From positions 1-62,565 of the forward strand of contig JABAAL010000036.1 in NCBI GenBank assembly GCA_014238785.1: a stretch of 62,565 nucleotides of DNA, given 5' to 3'. Under the pieces are notes generated by a model. It made no database searches. It had not been told where the DNA came from and saw only the letters and a list, made by a program, of their open reading frames with translations. This document shows, in pieces, positions 33,428-44,233 of the stretch (position 1 is the stretch's first letter; each line of letters starts with the position of its first letter). A program made the translations under genes and the position numbers. Source of the stretch: Phycisphaerales bacterium. Lineage in GTDB: Bacteria > Planctomycetota > Phycisphaerae > Phycisphaerales > SM1A02.

Positions 33428-35836
33428 ATGAAGAAGCGACCACATCCGCTTTTTAAGTACCCCGGAAGTTTTGTTTGGCTATTGCCACTAGCGGTCGCAA
33501 TCTTTTTGTTTTTTCGTTCAGGCGAAGTGGACACCCTGCGGTGGTATCTCATTGTTTCACCCCTTGTCGCGCTCACACTCATTAACCTTTTCTCAACTGT
33601 TTGGTTTGGCATCACAACATTAACATTATTGTTTTTGTATTCTTCGATTGGTTCGTCGGGTGCACCAATTAGTTTTGCAATTTGGGAGCCCACTGCATGG
33701 GTAAACATTCGTGAAATGCGTGGGCTAGAAATGACGGAGTTCGAGTGGTTTCACTGGTGGCCATTTAAGTGGCTTATCTCAATTCTCTGTTTAAACATGG
33801 CTATCGTTACGATTCGTAAAATCAAATTTACGATGTTGACCGTTGGCGTTTGGTCCATTCACACGGGCGTTATAGTTACGGTGCTTGGTTGCCTTGTCTA
33901 TTTTTCACAAAAAACAGAGGGCGACGTACTTGTTTCTCGACGAGTTGTTGAGATACAGGCGCAGGGAGAAGAACCCGTTTCGATGGTTGTTACGCCATCA
34001 AACTCCGTCACCTCTGGGGATACTACATACTCGATTTCGAGTATTAATCCATCATGGGAATTAATGTCGGGTGATGATTCTGGAACAATTGCGTACGCGG
34101 TAACTATATCTGTGCAGGGTCCAGAAAAATCTTTCATGCGACAACTGATTGCGGACTATCCTCAATACACGGAAGATATTGTGCAGAGCAATGACCCCAA
34201 ACAGCCCATGGCAAGAGCAAAAAAAGTGCTCGGGCGGGCATTAGTTGATGAGTCGTTGAAAATGTCTTTGCAATACGACGAACAAAATATATTTTACGTA
34301 ACACAAAGCGGTGCAATGTACTTGCGGGAATTAGCAGAGGACGGAACACCGATAACGCCTTGGATTGAACGACCAATTAAAAACTTACCGCGTTATAACG
34401 ATTACATTTCAACACACGATGACGTGTGGGAAACGAAGGGATATCCATACGCAACCCCATTAGACCCACTTGCAATTGCCGTTTCTCCGACGAACCAAAA
34501 CGATCCAATTGACGACGACATTATTGTCAGCGGCTATCTTCGATACGCATACATGGATCAAAAAATGAAGGGCGGGGGTGATGCACTCTTTCCTGTTGCT
34601 TGGGTTACGTTACGTAAAGGCGATGAAGCGCAACAGGCCGCAGAATTGTTCGCTTTTGATCCAGCCTCCAGTACAGCCGACACATCATTGATGGCATTTC
34701 GGTGGGTTTCTAACGACGCTGCACTTGAAGAACTTGAAAATGGGATTATGCCATCGCTCGAAGCAGAAATCGACGGCACTTCTTACCAATTGCAAATAGT
34801 CCCAGGCGAAGAATTTGTGAAAATCGGTGATACGGAATATGAATACAAAATCAATTCCGTTCAAAACAACCTGAAGATTGCCGGAAGAGTAGTATCGCTT
34901 GCCATTATTGTTTTGCAACGGGGCGAACAAACATGGGAACGCTGGGTATTTGATAACCCAGCCATGACAAGGGACGTTGTTGAGGATGCTCAACACACCG
35001 AAACAACTGTGCAACTGCTCGACGAGAACATTACAACGGTGTACCGCTCTGGAGATGTACCAATCACAATTGTCGGCGGTCTCGAAGACGGCTCCTATCG
35101 CCTGCTGACCTCAATTCGTGGCGACAAATCAACAAATGACCCCCTTGTTTTTGGTGTGTCAGTGCCATTGACCGGTGGTATTACGCTTACACTTGACCGG
35201 GTTGAACCAAATGCGTTTACAGAGACAAGGCCAATAGTTGTCCCCAAAATACAACAAGATCCAAGCATGAGCAATATGTATTCGATGGTGCGAGTGACTG
35301 TGCCAACCAAAGAAGGCGGAATTTCAACGTGGCTTCCGTATCACCACTACGCCTTTGAATCTACAAAGGAAGCGGCAAGGCGATTTAGACACAACCCCAC
35401 AACACTGCAATTGCCAAACAATAAAACAATAGAAATTATGTTCTCGCGAGAACGAGCAGCGTTACCTAGGTCCGTTATTCTTGAACGGTTTGAAGTGGAC
35501 TCGCACCTTGGTGGATTTACGGGTAGCTCTTCTAGTATTTTAAACTGGAGAAGTATTATTCGGTTTTTAGATGGAAGCGACACCCCGATAGCAGTGAGTG
35601 TGAATGACCCACAATCGTACGGAGAATATTGGTTCTTCCAATCGCAGTGGGACCCGCCCGATGGCGCGTCGCAGGGTCTGAACTACACAGTGCTTGGTGT
35701 TGGAAATAGGCACGGAGTATTACAAATGCTTCTGGGCTGCTGTTTGACAGTTTCTGGGATGATTTGGGCCTTCTACGTGAAGCCGATGATTAAACGTAAA
35801 CGTCAACAAGCGGTGTATGCAGGAGTGTCAACATGA
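33428..35836 (+). CDS. ResB-like cytochrome c assembly protein (large)
   Basis: 802 residues. Four hydrophobic helices in the first 165 residues (with an intervening EFEWFHWWPFKW segment) and one near the C-terminus enclose a very large extracytoplasmic region of about 580 residues with beta-rich composition. ResB/Ccs1 works with CcsA to carry haem and join it to apocytochrome c outside the membrane. The call rests mainly on the topology, the 4-base overlap with a clear CcsA gene and the family's ResB-type helix pattern. Sequence similarity is weak in the soluble part, which is larger than in typical ResB. A conserved haem-binding His is not obvious to me. Confidence 0.7.
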   Translation: MKKRPHPLFKYPGSFVWLLPLAVAIFLFFRSGEVDTLRWYLIVSPLVALTLINLFSTVWFGITTLTLLFLYSSIGSSGAPISFAIWEPTAWVNIREMRGLEMTEFEWFHWWPFKWLISILCLNMAIVTIRKIKFTMLTVGVWSIHTGVIVTVLGCLVYFSQKTEGDVLVSRRVVEIQAQGEEPVSMVVTPSNSVTSGDTTYSISSINPSWELMSGDDSGTIAYAVTISVQGPEKSFMRQLIADYPQYTEDIVQSNDPKQPMARAKKVLGRALVDESLKMSLQYDEQNIFYVTQSGAMYLRELAEDGTPITPWIERPIKNLPRYNDYISTHDDVWETKGYPYATPLDPLAIAVSPTNQNDPIDDDIIVSGYLRYAYMDQKMKGGGDALFPVAWVTLRKGDEAQQAAELFAFDPASSTADTSLMAFRWVSNDAALEELENGIMPSLEAEIDGTSYQLQIVPGEEFVKIGDTEYEYKINSVQNNLKIAGRVVSLAIIVLQRGEQTWERWVFDNPAMTRDVVEDAQHTETTVQLLDENITTVYRSGDVPITIVGGLEDGSYRLLTSIRGDKSTNDPLVFGVSVPLTGGITLTLDRVEPNAFTETRPIVVPKIQQDPSMSNMYSMVRVTVPTKEGGISTWLPYHHYAFESTKEAARRFRHNPTTLQLPNNKTIEIMFSRERAALPRSVILERFEVDSHLGGFTGSSSSILNWRSIIRFLDGSDTPIAVSVNDPQSYGEYWFFQSQWDPPDGASQGLNYTVLGVGNRHGVLQMLLGCCLTVSGMIWAFYVKPMIKRKRQQAVYAGVST

Positions 35837-37479
35837 AATATATGTTCTCGATTCTAGTACTTGTATTTACTTGTGGTGCGTTTGCTCAGGATGCAACCAC
35901 ATTCGAATCTCAAGTAAACATGAAACCTTGGAGCGATAGTGTTGCTGTTTTTACAAATGGCCGCGTTAAATCATTTGAGACATTCGCACGATCGTTTATG
36001 CCCTATATCGTCGGTCCCCGAAAACTTGAATCGCAAGACTCAACGTTTACATATTTTGATTTGCTCATTCGGCCAGAACGATATGTTGGCGAACCAATAA
36101 TTTTTGTGAAGCACAAGGCGCTGCGCGCTGCAATTATTAAAGAACTACACCCGCAAGACTTGGCAGCAACAGAACGTGCAGAGTCCTTTATGAATACGGG
36201 CCTCATTTCTCGCGAGGAACTCCTTTTACCCAAGGTTCGCGCACTTCTTAACAATCTACGCCAGGACGTCCGTCGCTTTGCAACCCCAGTAGAAACTATA
36301 GATAATGCAATAGCGGCGAGTGACCCGCAAAACCTCTGGCGCGTTCTTCGTGTTATTCCACCCGAAAGTGGCTCATTCAACGAGGAGTGGACGACGATTG
36401 ATACCCAGAATGATTCAAAGATAATTGATTCGTGGGGCGCAATGGCAGATGCCTGGAAAAAGGGTGACGCAAATGTGGTGAATGAACAATTGCTTCTCTT
36501 AGCAAAACTCCTCCCAGCTCTTGGCAAGGGCGGAGATATATATCCTAAATCGAGCAAGTTAAAGCTAGAAAGTTTTTACTTCCGCATGGGTAACTTTACA
36601 AGCATTTGGATTTTATACCTCATGAGCACCGTATTGCTTTTGATGGCGTTCGTGTACAGGTTTAGTCGTATTGGAAAACTTGGCCTTGCTATTTTCATGC
36701 TCGCGGTTTTGCTCAACACAGTCGCCGTTTTTTGGCGATGGTATGTTTCTGGAAGATACCCCAACACAAACATGTTTGAAGCCGTAACAACCGCTTCGTG
36801 GATGGGCGCACTTTTTGCACTGCTTATGGAATACTTCTTTCGAAAGTCTGCGACTAAATATATATTTGCGATAGGCGCTTCGATTGCTGCGATGGTTGCA
36901 CTTTTAGCAGTGCGCCTTTACCCCCTTGAACTTAACCCGCACATATCAAACAAAATGCCCGTCCTTCACGACGTTTGGCTTTATATTCATGTGAACTTTG
37001 TTATTTTCTCGTATTGCTTAATTTTTGTTGCAGCAGTCTCTGCGGCGTTGTATTTAATCAGGCGCATGTTGCAAAAATTCAAGGGGCAAGACGGTAAAGG
37101 CGACTACGCGCGCGCCGGCGGAATTGCTTCTGTGATGGAGGTGCAACCAGCACACAAAAAGAATGCCACGAATTTTGGATCTGTATTAGATGGCGCTACG
37201 ATGATTCTTGTTGAACTGTCCTTTATTATTTTGTGGACGGGAATTGTTATGGGCGCTATTTGGGCGGATCATTCATGGGGCAGGCCCTGGGGATGGGATC
37301 CAAAAGAAGTCTTTGCGCTTAATACTTTCTTAATTTTTGTTGTATTGATACACACGAGAATGAAGGTAAAGGACAAGGGATTTTGGACTGCATGGCTTGC
37401 ACTGATTGGGTGCGCCGTGATGCTCTTTAACTGGATTATTATTAACTTTACCATTTCTGGATTGCACTCTTACGCCTAA
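35833..37479 (+). CDS. CcsA-like cytochrome c assembly protein with N-terminal extension
   Basis: 548 residues. The C-terminal about 300 residues form the CcsA/CcmC-type core: multiple helices, the periplasmic tryptophan-rich haem motif WADHSWGRPWGWDPKE and flanking His in the helices (VLHDVWLYIHVNFV and VVLIHTRMKV). It would present haem to the ResB-like partner. The N-terminal about 240 residues are an extra extracytoplasmic domain after a signal peptide (CGAFAQD end). That domain matches nothing I recognise and may bring the apoprotein or the thioredoxin partner. The overlap ATGA with the ResB-like gene indicates coupling. Confidence 0.88.
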   Translation: MKYMFSILVLVFTCGAFAQDATTFESQVNMKPWSDSVAVFTNGRVKSFETFARSFMPYIVGPRKLESQDSTFTYFDLLIRPERYVGEPIIFVKHKALRAAIIKELHPQDLAATERAESFMNTGLISREELLLPKVRALLNNLRQDVRRFATPVETIDNAIAASDPQNLWRVLRVIPPESGSFNEEWTTIDTQNDSKIIDSWGAMADAWKKGDANVVNEQLLLLAKLLPALGKGGDIYPKSSKLKLESFYFRMGNFTSIWILYLMSTVLLLMAFVYRFSRIGKLGLAIFMLAVLLNTVAVFWRWYVSGRYPNTNMFEAVTTASWMGALFALLMEYFFRKSATKYIFAIGASIAAMVALLAVRLYPLELNPHISNKMPVLHDVWLYIHVNFVIFSYCLIFVAAVSAALYLIRRMLQKFKGQDGKGDYARAGGIASVMEVQPAHKKNATNFGSVLDGATMILVELSFIILWTGIVMGAIWADHSWGRPWGWDPKEVFALNTFLIFVVLIHTRMKVKDKGFWTAWLALIGCAVMLFNWIIINFTISGLHSYA

Positions 37480-37540
37480 AAACTATCTCGTTGGTCGTTT
37501 CCAACTTAAGCGAAGAATCCAAAACGATTACCATACCAAG

Positions 37541-38468
37541 ATGCAGCCAATCGTTATACAAACCGAGAACTTGCCACAAGTTTGTAGTGACTGGCTAGCA
37601 GAGCGGTGCGACCTACACATTTGTCCCGTCGGCTCGTTGCGGTTCAAAGAACTTTTACCACAAGCGCAAGGCCTTGTAATCCGCACCTATACAAACGTTG
37701 ATAGAGAAATGCTCAGCAACGCCCCAAACATACGTGTTGTGGGAAGGGCAGGTGCTGGAGTAGATAACATTGATCTTCAGGCATGCAAAGAGCGGGGTAT
37801 TACTGTCGTGCACACACCAGAAGCAAATAGCGAATCGGTGGTTGGGTTTGTTTTGACAACAATGCTTTCTGGTTTGCGCAACCTACACAAAGTAACCGGT
37901 CCACTCTCCCAAGACAAATGGGATGCTCTTCGAGATGCGTCGTTAACAACCAAGGAGTTCACCGAGACCACACTTGGCATCATTGGCTTTGGAAGGATAG
38001 GAAGTAGGCTTGGAAAGATGGCAAAATCGATGGGGTTTAGTGTGTTGTTTAACGATGTAGTAACAATCCAAGAAACGCACGGCTGTACATCGGTACCAAT
38101 AGAACAATTGCTTTTTGAGAGCGATGTAATTTCAATACACATAGATGGACGAGAAGAAAACAAACAATTCTGTGACGCGAATATGTTTCGACAAATGAAA
38201 CCAGACACGATGTTTATCAACGCATCGCGTGGATTCATTGTCGACGCACTTGCGCTTACGGAATATTTAAAAAATAATCAATCGGCCAAGGCGATTCTTG
38301 ATGTGCACGATCCAGAACCAATTTCAAGCGAGTACCCACTACTCCATGTCGATAACGCGACGCTCTTTCCACACATTGCAAGTAAAACAAAATCCGCTTC
38401 GGTAAACATGGGTTGGGTTGTTAAAGATATTGTTTCCGTGCTTTCTGGCGAGAGCCCACAATATGAAG

Positions 38469-38479
<11 letters not shown>
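37541..38479 (+). CDS. D-2-hydroxyacid dehydrogenase, phosphoglycerate dehydrogenase-like
   Basis: 312 residues. Catalytic-site features of the D-2-hydroxyacid dehydrogenase family: GRAGAGVDNIDLQA, NAD motif LGIIGFGRIGSRLG, the Arg in INASRGFIVDALAL, the Glu in LDVHDPEP and the His in LFPHIASKT. It may oxidise 3-phosphoglycerate for serine synthesis or act on another 2-hydroxyacid. The length lacks the C-terminal regulatory domains of long-form SerA. Its 3' end overlaps the convergent small membrane protein gene by 11 bases. Confidence 0.88.
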
Positions 38480-40228
<1,749 letters not shown>

Positions 40229-41188
40229 ATGAAGCAATCGTTATCTAAAATGATTGGGTGGCGTCTTGTGCAACTCCCGTTTATTTTGTTTGCGGTGTAC
40301 ACCATTACATTTCTTTTGGCGTGGCAAATTCCAGGGAACCCACTGGAAAAAGATGGTCGCCGTCCCCCACAAGAGGTGATGGAGCAAATGCAGGCGCAAT
40401 ATAATTTAGATGATCCTGTCGCTTTTTATGGCGATTATATTTGGAAGGCGTCTGGTCTTGCGTGGGTTTCAGGCGATCGTTCTGGGCCCGTGTTTAACCT
40501 CGGACCAAGTTTGCGACACGAAAACTGGACGGTAAACGATATATTAATTTCTCAGTTACCGGTTTCAATGACCATCGGATTATGTGCAATTTTACTCGCG
40601 CTTTTTATTGGATTAACCGCTGGCGTACTCAGCGCCATACGACCACGATCATGGATTGACGGCGCTTCGTTTTTAATTGCAATTGTTGGGATAAGTCTAC
40701 CGTCGTTTGTTATTGGGGTGGTATTATTAATTGTGTTTGCCGTCTGGTTGCGGTGGTTTCCAATTAGCGGTTGGGGTACTTGGAGCCACTTGGTGTTGCC
40801 ATCGGTTGCACTTAGTTTACCGTTTGCAGCGTATATTGCACAACTAACTAAAACGGGCATGATTGAACAACTTAGAAGCGACCACATTCGAACCGCAAGG
40901 GCAAAGGGTGTTTCTGAGGCGGCGGTTGTTTTAAAACATGCGATGAAAAATGCACTTCTTCCAGTTGTGAGTTATCTTGGTCCAGCAACAGCGGCGGCGA
41001 TGACCGGTTCGTTTGTCATTGAAAAAGTGTTCGCAATTCCAGGAATAGGAACCCACTTTGTTGATGCCGTCCTTGGCAAAGACATCACCGTGTTAATGGG
41101 AATTGTATTGGTGTACTCCGCGCTCCTCGTGCTTTTTAATCTTGCAGTTGACGTGATGTACCGCTTCCTCGATCCAAGGCCAACATAA
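40229..41188 (+). CDS. ABC transporter permease, OppB/DppB type
   Basis: 319 residues with six predicted helices. The binding-protein-dependent permease EAA-like loop is AKGVSEAAVVLKHAMKNALLPVV and the DppB-type N-terminal extracytoplasmic loop is PGNPLEKDGRRPPQEVMEQM, with VEKVFAIPGIGTHFVDAV-like text near the end. It belongs to the dipeptide/oligopeptide/nickel importers. It has no OppC, OppD or OppF gene after it; the next gene, an OppA-type binding protein, is convergent. The missing parts must be elsewhere. The start follows the enolase stop with no gap. Confidence 0.93.
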   Translation: MKQSLSKMIGWRLVQLPFILFAVYTITFLLAWQIPGNPLEKDGRRPPQEVMEQMQAQYNLDDPVAFYGDYIWKASGLAWVSGDRSGPVFNLGPSLRHENWTVNDILISQLPVSMTIGLCAILLALFIGLTAGVLSAIRPRSWIDGASFLIAIVGISLPSFVIGVVLLIVFAVWLRWFPISGWGTWSHLVLPSVALSLPFAAYIAQLTKTGMIEQLRSDHIRTARAKGVSEAAVVLKHAMKNALLPVVSYLGPATAAAMTGSFVIEKVFAIPGIGTHFVDAVLGKDITVLMGIVLVYSALLVLFNLAVDVMYRFLDPRPT

Positions 41189-41216
41189 CTCCCCAAAAAC
41201 AAAATAGCGCTGGGCA

Positions 41217-43040
41217 TTATTCTGTGATAGAAACCCGCCAGAGGTGTTGCACGAGACGAGGGTGGGAGGTTAAGCCGGAGACGCGGTCTGGGTCATACAT
41301 ATACAACTGCAATAGTTGGCAAATCACCAACATGGGAACCTCCTCTGTAAACAGTTTTTCTTCAATATCTCGAAGCATTGCCATCCTTTTCTCTGGATTT
41401 AACTCGGATTTAGCGGCGTCAAGTGCGGCGTCAATTTCTAGGTTTACATACCCACGATCATTATTTCCATTGTTAGATCGAAACACATCAAGAAATGTGG
41501 TGGGGTCTCCATAGTCTCCATACCACCGTCCACGTGCAACCATAAAGTTTCCCGAATGTAGGTCCGCACTAAAGAATTTATTGTCGGTTCCGCGTAACTG
41601 GACGGTCACGCCAAGGTGTTTTTTCCACTGGTCTCGTAGTTCAAGAGAAATCCATTTATATCTTGGTGTGTTTGTTGTATACAACAGGTCAATTGCAGGG
41701 AATGGGTTTCCGTCAATATCCTCCACTTGACCATCTCCGTCCCGGTCTTCCCAGCCCGCCAACGTAAGCTCAACTCTTGCTTTTTCTAAATCAAACCCAA
41801 GGCCACCAACGCTCCCATAACCAACAATTGAATGAGGTGGAACAAAACTGTTTACAGTCGGTTCGTGTAATCGCGTGGCGTGTTCTACGATTGTCTTTCG
41901 ATTTGTACCCAAAACAAATGCTCGTCGAACTTGTGAATTTGAAAATGGATTACGATCACCATTGGACAACGTTGGTCGACAGTTAAAGGAAAAAAAATCA
42001 GTTCCAAAGGCGGGAAACGAGTGGATGTTTGTCCGGGTGCCCTCAGTTTTCTGTTTGAGCATGTCTGATTGATATTCTACATTCACCCCGTTTAACCAAT
42101 CAATCTGCCCGACCTCAAAAGCGAGCACCGCGGTGTTTGCATCAGAAATAGTAAATCCCTGCATTGAATCAATGGATGTTATTTCAGGGGAGTGGTAAAA
42201 AGGATTACGAACGAGCCACATGTCACGCTTATATCTCCAGTCTTCTAACATAAAAGGCCCGTTGCTCACAAGAGAGTCTGGTCTCGCCCAATAATACTGT
42301 TGTTTAATTCTTCCGGAGTTTTCATCAACAGAAATCCACGTGCGGTTTGACATGGCCGGCGGCTCTACAGAGAACCACCCCTGATCAACAAGAGACAGTT
42401 GCTCTTCTTCACGAAGCACCCATCCTTCGACGGCAGGTTTATACACGGGGCTACAGACAGCAAGTGCGAGTTGGTCTAAAAAATAAGGGACGGGCTTTAC
42501 CAGTTCAATTCGAATTGTTTTGTCGTCGAACACACTGACGCCAACCCGCTTGTTAAACATGGATGAAACATCCTCAAGGGAGAGAACAGTTTCATTTTTT
42601 AATTGCTCCGTTCGCAGATCCCAAAACTCTTTTGCGCCACGAATAGAGTAAAAGAAGCTTGAGTAATCGGACGCAGTGTCTGGAGTCAACAGTCGCATCC
42701 ACGCGTAACGAAAGTCGTGCGCCGTAACCTCAGCGCCGTTGCTCCACCTTGCGTCGTCGCGAATATGAAACGTGTATACAAGCCCATCACTTGATACCTC
42801 AAGGCTATCTGCGGCGGCAAGTTCTATTGAAAAATCTTTTGTGTTCCACCGAACAAGACCTTCATACAAACAATATGCAATTTGCATATCGTGTAACCAA
42901 CTCATCCTTTGGGGATCGAGCGTAAACACATCTCCACGATTTGCAAAAACAAAATCTGCGCGTGGCTTTGTTGTATCTAAACCAATGACACACACAACAA
43001 TCACAACTACGAAAGCGATTGGAATGAATAGCCGGTACAC
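41217..43040 (-). CDS. ABC transporter substrate-binding protein, peptide/nickel type (family 5)
   Basis: 607 residues. The N-terminal hydrophobic segment (about 1-21) is a signal or anchor. The SBP family 5 layout follows: LDPQRMSWLHDMQIAYCLYEGLVRW, the VYTFHIRDDARWSNGAEVTAHDF signature, long middle region and a C-terminal GYVNLEIDAALDAAKSE segment. It would bind oligopeptides or a related solute outside the membrane. GTG is the start codon (43038-43040). It lies 6 bases after the upstream gene 43047 on the same strand and is convergent with the OppB-like permease gene. Confidence 0.92.
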   Translation of the reverse strand: MYRLFIPIAFVVVIVVCVIGLDTTKPRADFVFANRGDVFTLDPQRMSWLHDMQIAYCLYEGLVRWNTKDFSIELAAADSLEVSSDGLVYTFHIRDDARWSNGAEVTAHDFRYAWMRLLTPDTASDYSSFFYSIRGAKEFWDLRTEQLKNETVLSLEDVSSMFNKRVGVSVFDDKTIRIELVKPVPYFLDQLALAVCSPVYKPAVEGWVLREEEQLSLVDQGWFSVEPPAMSNRTWISVDENSGRIKQQYYWARPDSLVSNGPFMLEDWRYKRDMWLVRNPFYHSPEITSIDSMQGFTISDANTAVLAFEVGQIDWLNGVNVEYQSDMLKQKTEGTRTNIHSFPAFGTDFFSFNCRPTLSNGDRNPFSNSQVRRAFVLGTNRKTIVEHATRLHEPTVNSFVPPHSIVGYGSVGGLGFDLEKARVELTLAGWEDRDGDGQVEDIDGNPFPAIDLLYTTNTPRYKWISLELRDQWKKHLGVTVQLRGTDNKFFSADLHSGNFMVARGRWYGDYGDPTTFLDVFRSNNGNNDRGYVNLEIDAALDAAKSELNPEKRMAMLRDIEEKLFTEEVPMLVICQLLQLYMYDPDRVSGLTSHPRLVQHLWRVSITE

Positions 43041-43046
43041 GAGGGT

Positions 43047-44090
43047 TTATTTCTTAATGGTGCTTTTCCACTGCGTGACCCTGTCAAGAATTGCTGGAGT
43101 GTTGTTGTCTTTCCAAAGATCCATTAAAGAAGATCTCGCGTCGTCATCCAACCCAAAGTATCGGTCAAGAATTAATCCCGCAGATTCTATGGCTTGACCA
43201 TACGCATTGAACAAGGTCTCGTTGTCTTTAGCTCCCTCAGCCACCTCAACAGAAATGGTAACAAACTTACACAACGGTTCAACTAATTCTTTTTGAGCGG
43301 CGTTACGCTCATTTGAATCTAGTAGCGGGCTACTTAATTGCATTCTCAATGAAGGAAGAACCATACTCATTGCGGTGAATTTTTCATCAATAAACGGAGA
43401 GTTTCTCAGTGAGTCGACAAAAGAGTTAATAGCCTTTGTCTGGAGTTTTAATGAGGTCTCTTCGTGTTTTCTTTTTTCGGTTGAATCAAGGTTCATTGTA
43501 TCTTGAAGAGCAGCAAGAGCGGAAAACTGCTCAACAATAACAAACCACTTTGGTTCTTTTGAGATATGCCCTTGAAGGCGCGTTGCATTGATAATAAGTT
43601 TTCGTGAAGGAATCGCCCCAACCATAAACGATTTTCCAAGTCCAATGGATGCCCACAGCCGTGCAGAATCTCTTTTTTCCTCACTGACATCAACCATATT
43701 TAAAAGTTTTCGAGAGGCCTGATCGCTACCAATTACTGACAGTACTTGCAAGGCATTTACAAGACCCATTTCATTTGTATTGCTTGGATCCAGAAGTGGT
43801 GAGACTCCAGTGATGACACCCTTGCTATATACAGACCGTACGTACGGCGACATATCGGCATCCTGTGAAAGAGGACCAATCAACCGGCGCCTTGCCGAAA
43901 ACAACTCAGTTGTGTCGATTGTGTCGAGTGCCTCCGCCCAGCCAATTGCGTACTGGGTAACCAACCGGTTTTCCTCGCTGGTTAATGAGTTTTTGTTCAC
44001 AATGTTGACAATTCGGTGTCGCGGTGGCGCCATCGCAACGAAACAGAAGGAGAACGAAAGGCAAAGTAGTAAAATTCGTATATTTGACAT
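43047..44090 (-). CDS. Secreted helical protein of unknown function
   Basis: 347 residues. A signal peptide covers about 1-21. The rest is mostly helical, with Leu- and Ala-rich segments such as LVNALQVLSVIGSDQASRKL and RLWASIGLGKSFM that resemble HEAT-like helical repeats, but no clear repeat unit is established. There is no catalytic motif. The next gene downstream, the OppA-like binding protein, follows by 6 bases, so both are probably one transcript. The 5' side is a 143-base divergent region shared with the TPR-like gene at 44234. Confidence 0.75.
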   Translation of the reverse strand: MSNIRILLLCLSFSFCFVAMAPPRHRIVNIVNKNSLTSEENRLVTQYAIGWAEALDTIDTTELFSARRRLIGPLSQDADMSPYVRSVYSKGVITGVSPLLDPSNTNEMGLVNALQVLSVIGSDQASRKLLNMVDVSEEKRDSARLWASIGLGKSFMVGAIPSRKLIINATRLQGHISKEPKWFVIVEQFSALAALQDTMNLDSTEKRKHEETSLKLQTKAINSFVDSLRNSPFIDEKFTAMSMVLPSLRMQLSSPLLDSNERNAAQKELVEPLCKFVTISVEVAEGAKDNETLFNAYGQAIESAGLILDRYFGLDDDARSSLMDLWKDNNTPAILDRVTQWKSTIKK

Positions 44091-44233
44091 GTAAAAATAC
44101 CCTTAAGTAGTGCCCTAGGATAACGTAACTTTTCCAACTTAGTGTGGGGTGATGATTTGAAGTGCATATTTTTTAGACACCCTAAAAACTTCTAAACCAC
44201 ATCTGTGTGCCAATTGGAATATCATGATTGTAT

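Noticed and set aside
36003..36557. 184-residue antisense ORF in the CcsA-like gene
   Set aside because: Ser/Arg-rich text typical of antisense reading of a coding region; the plus-strand gene is firm.
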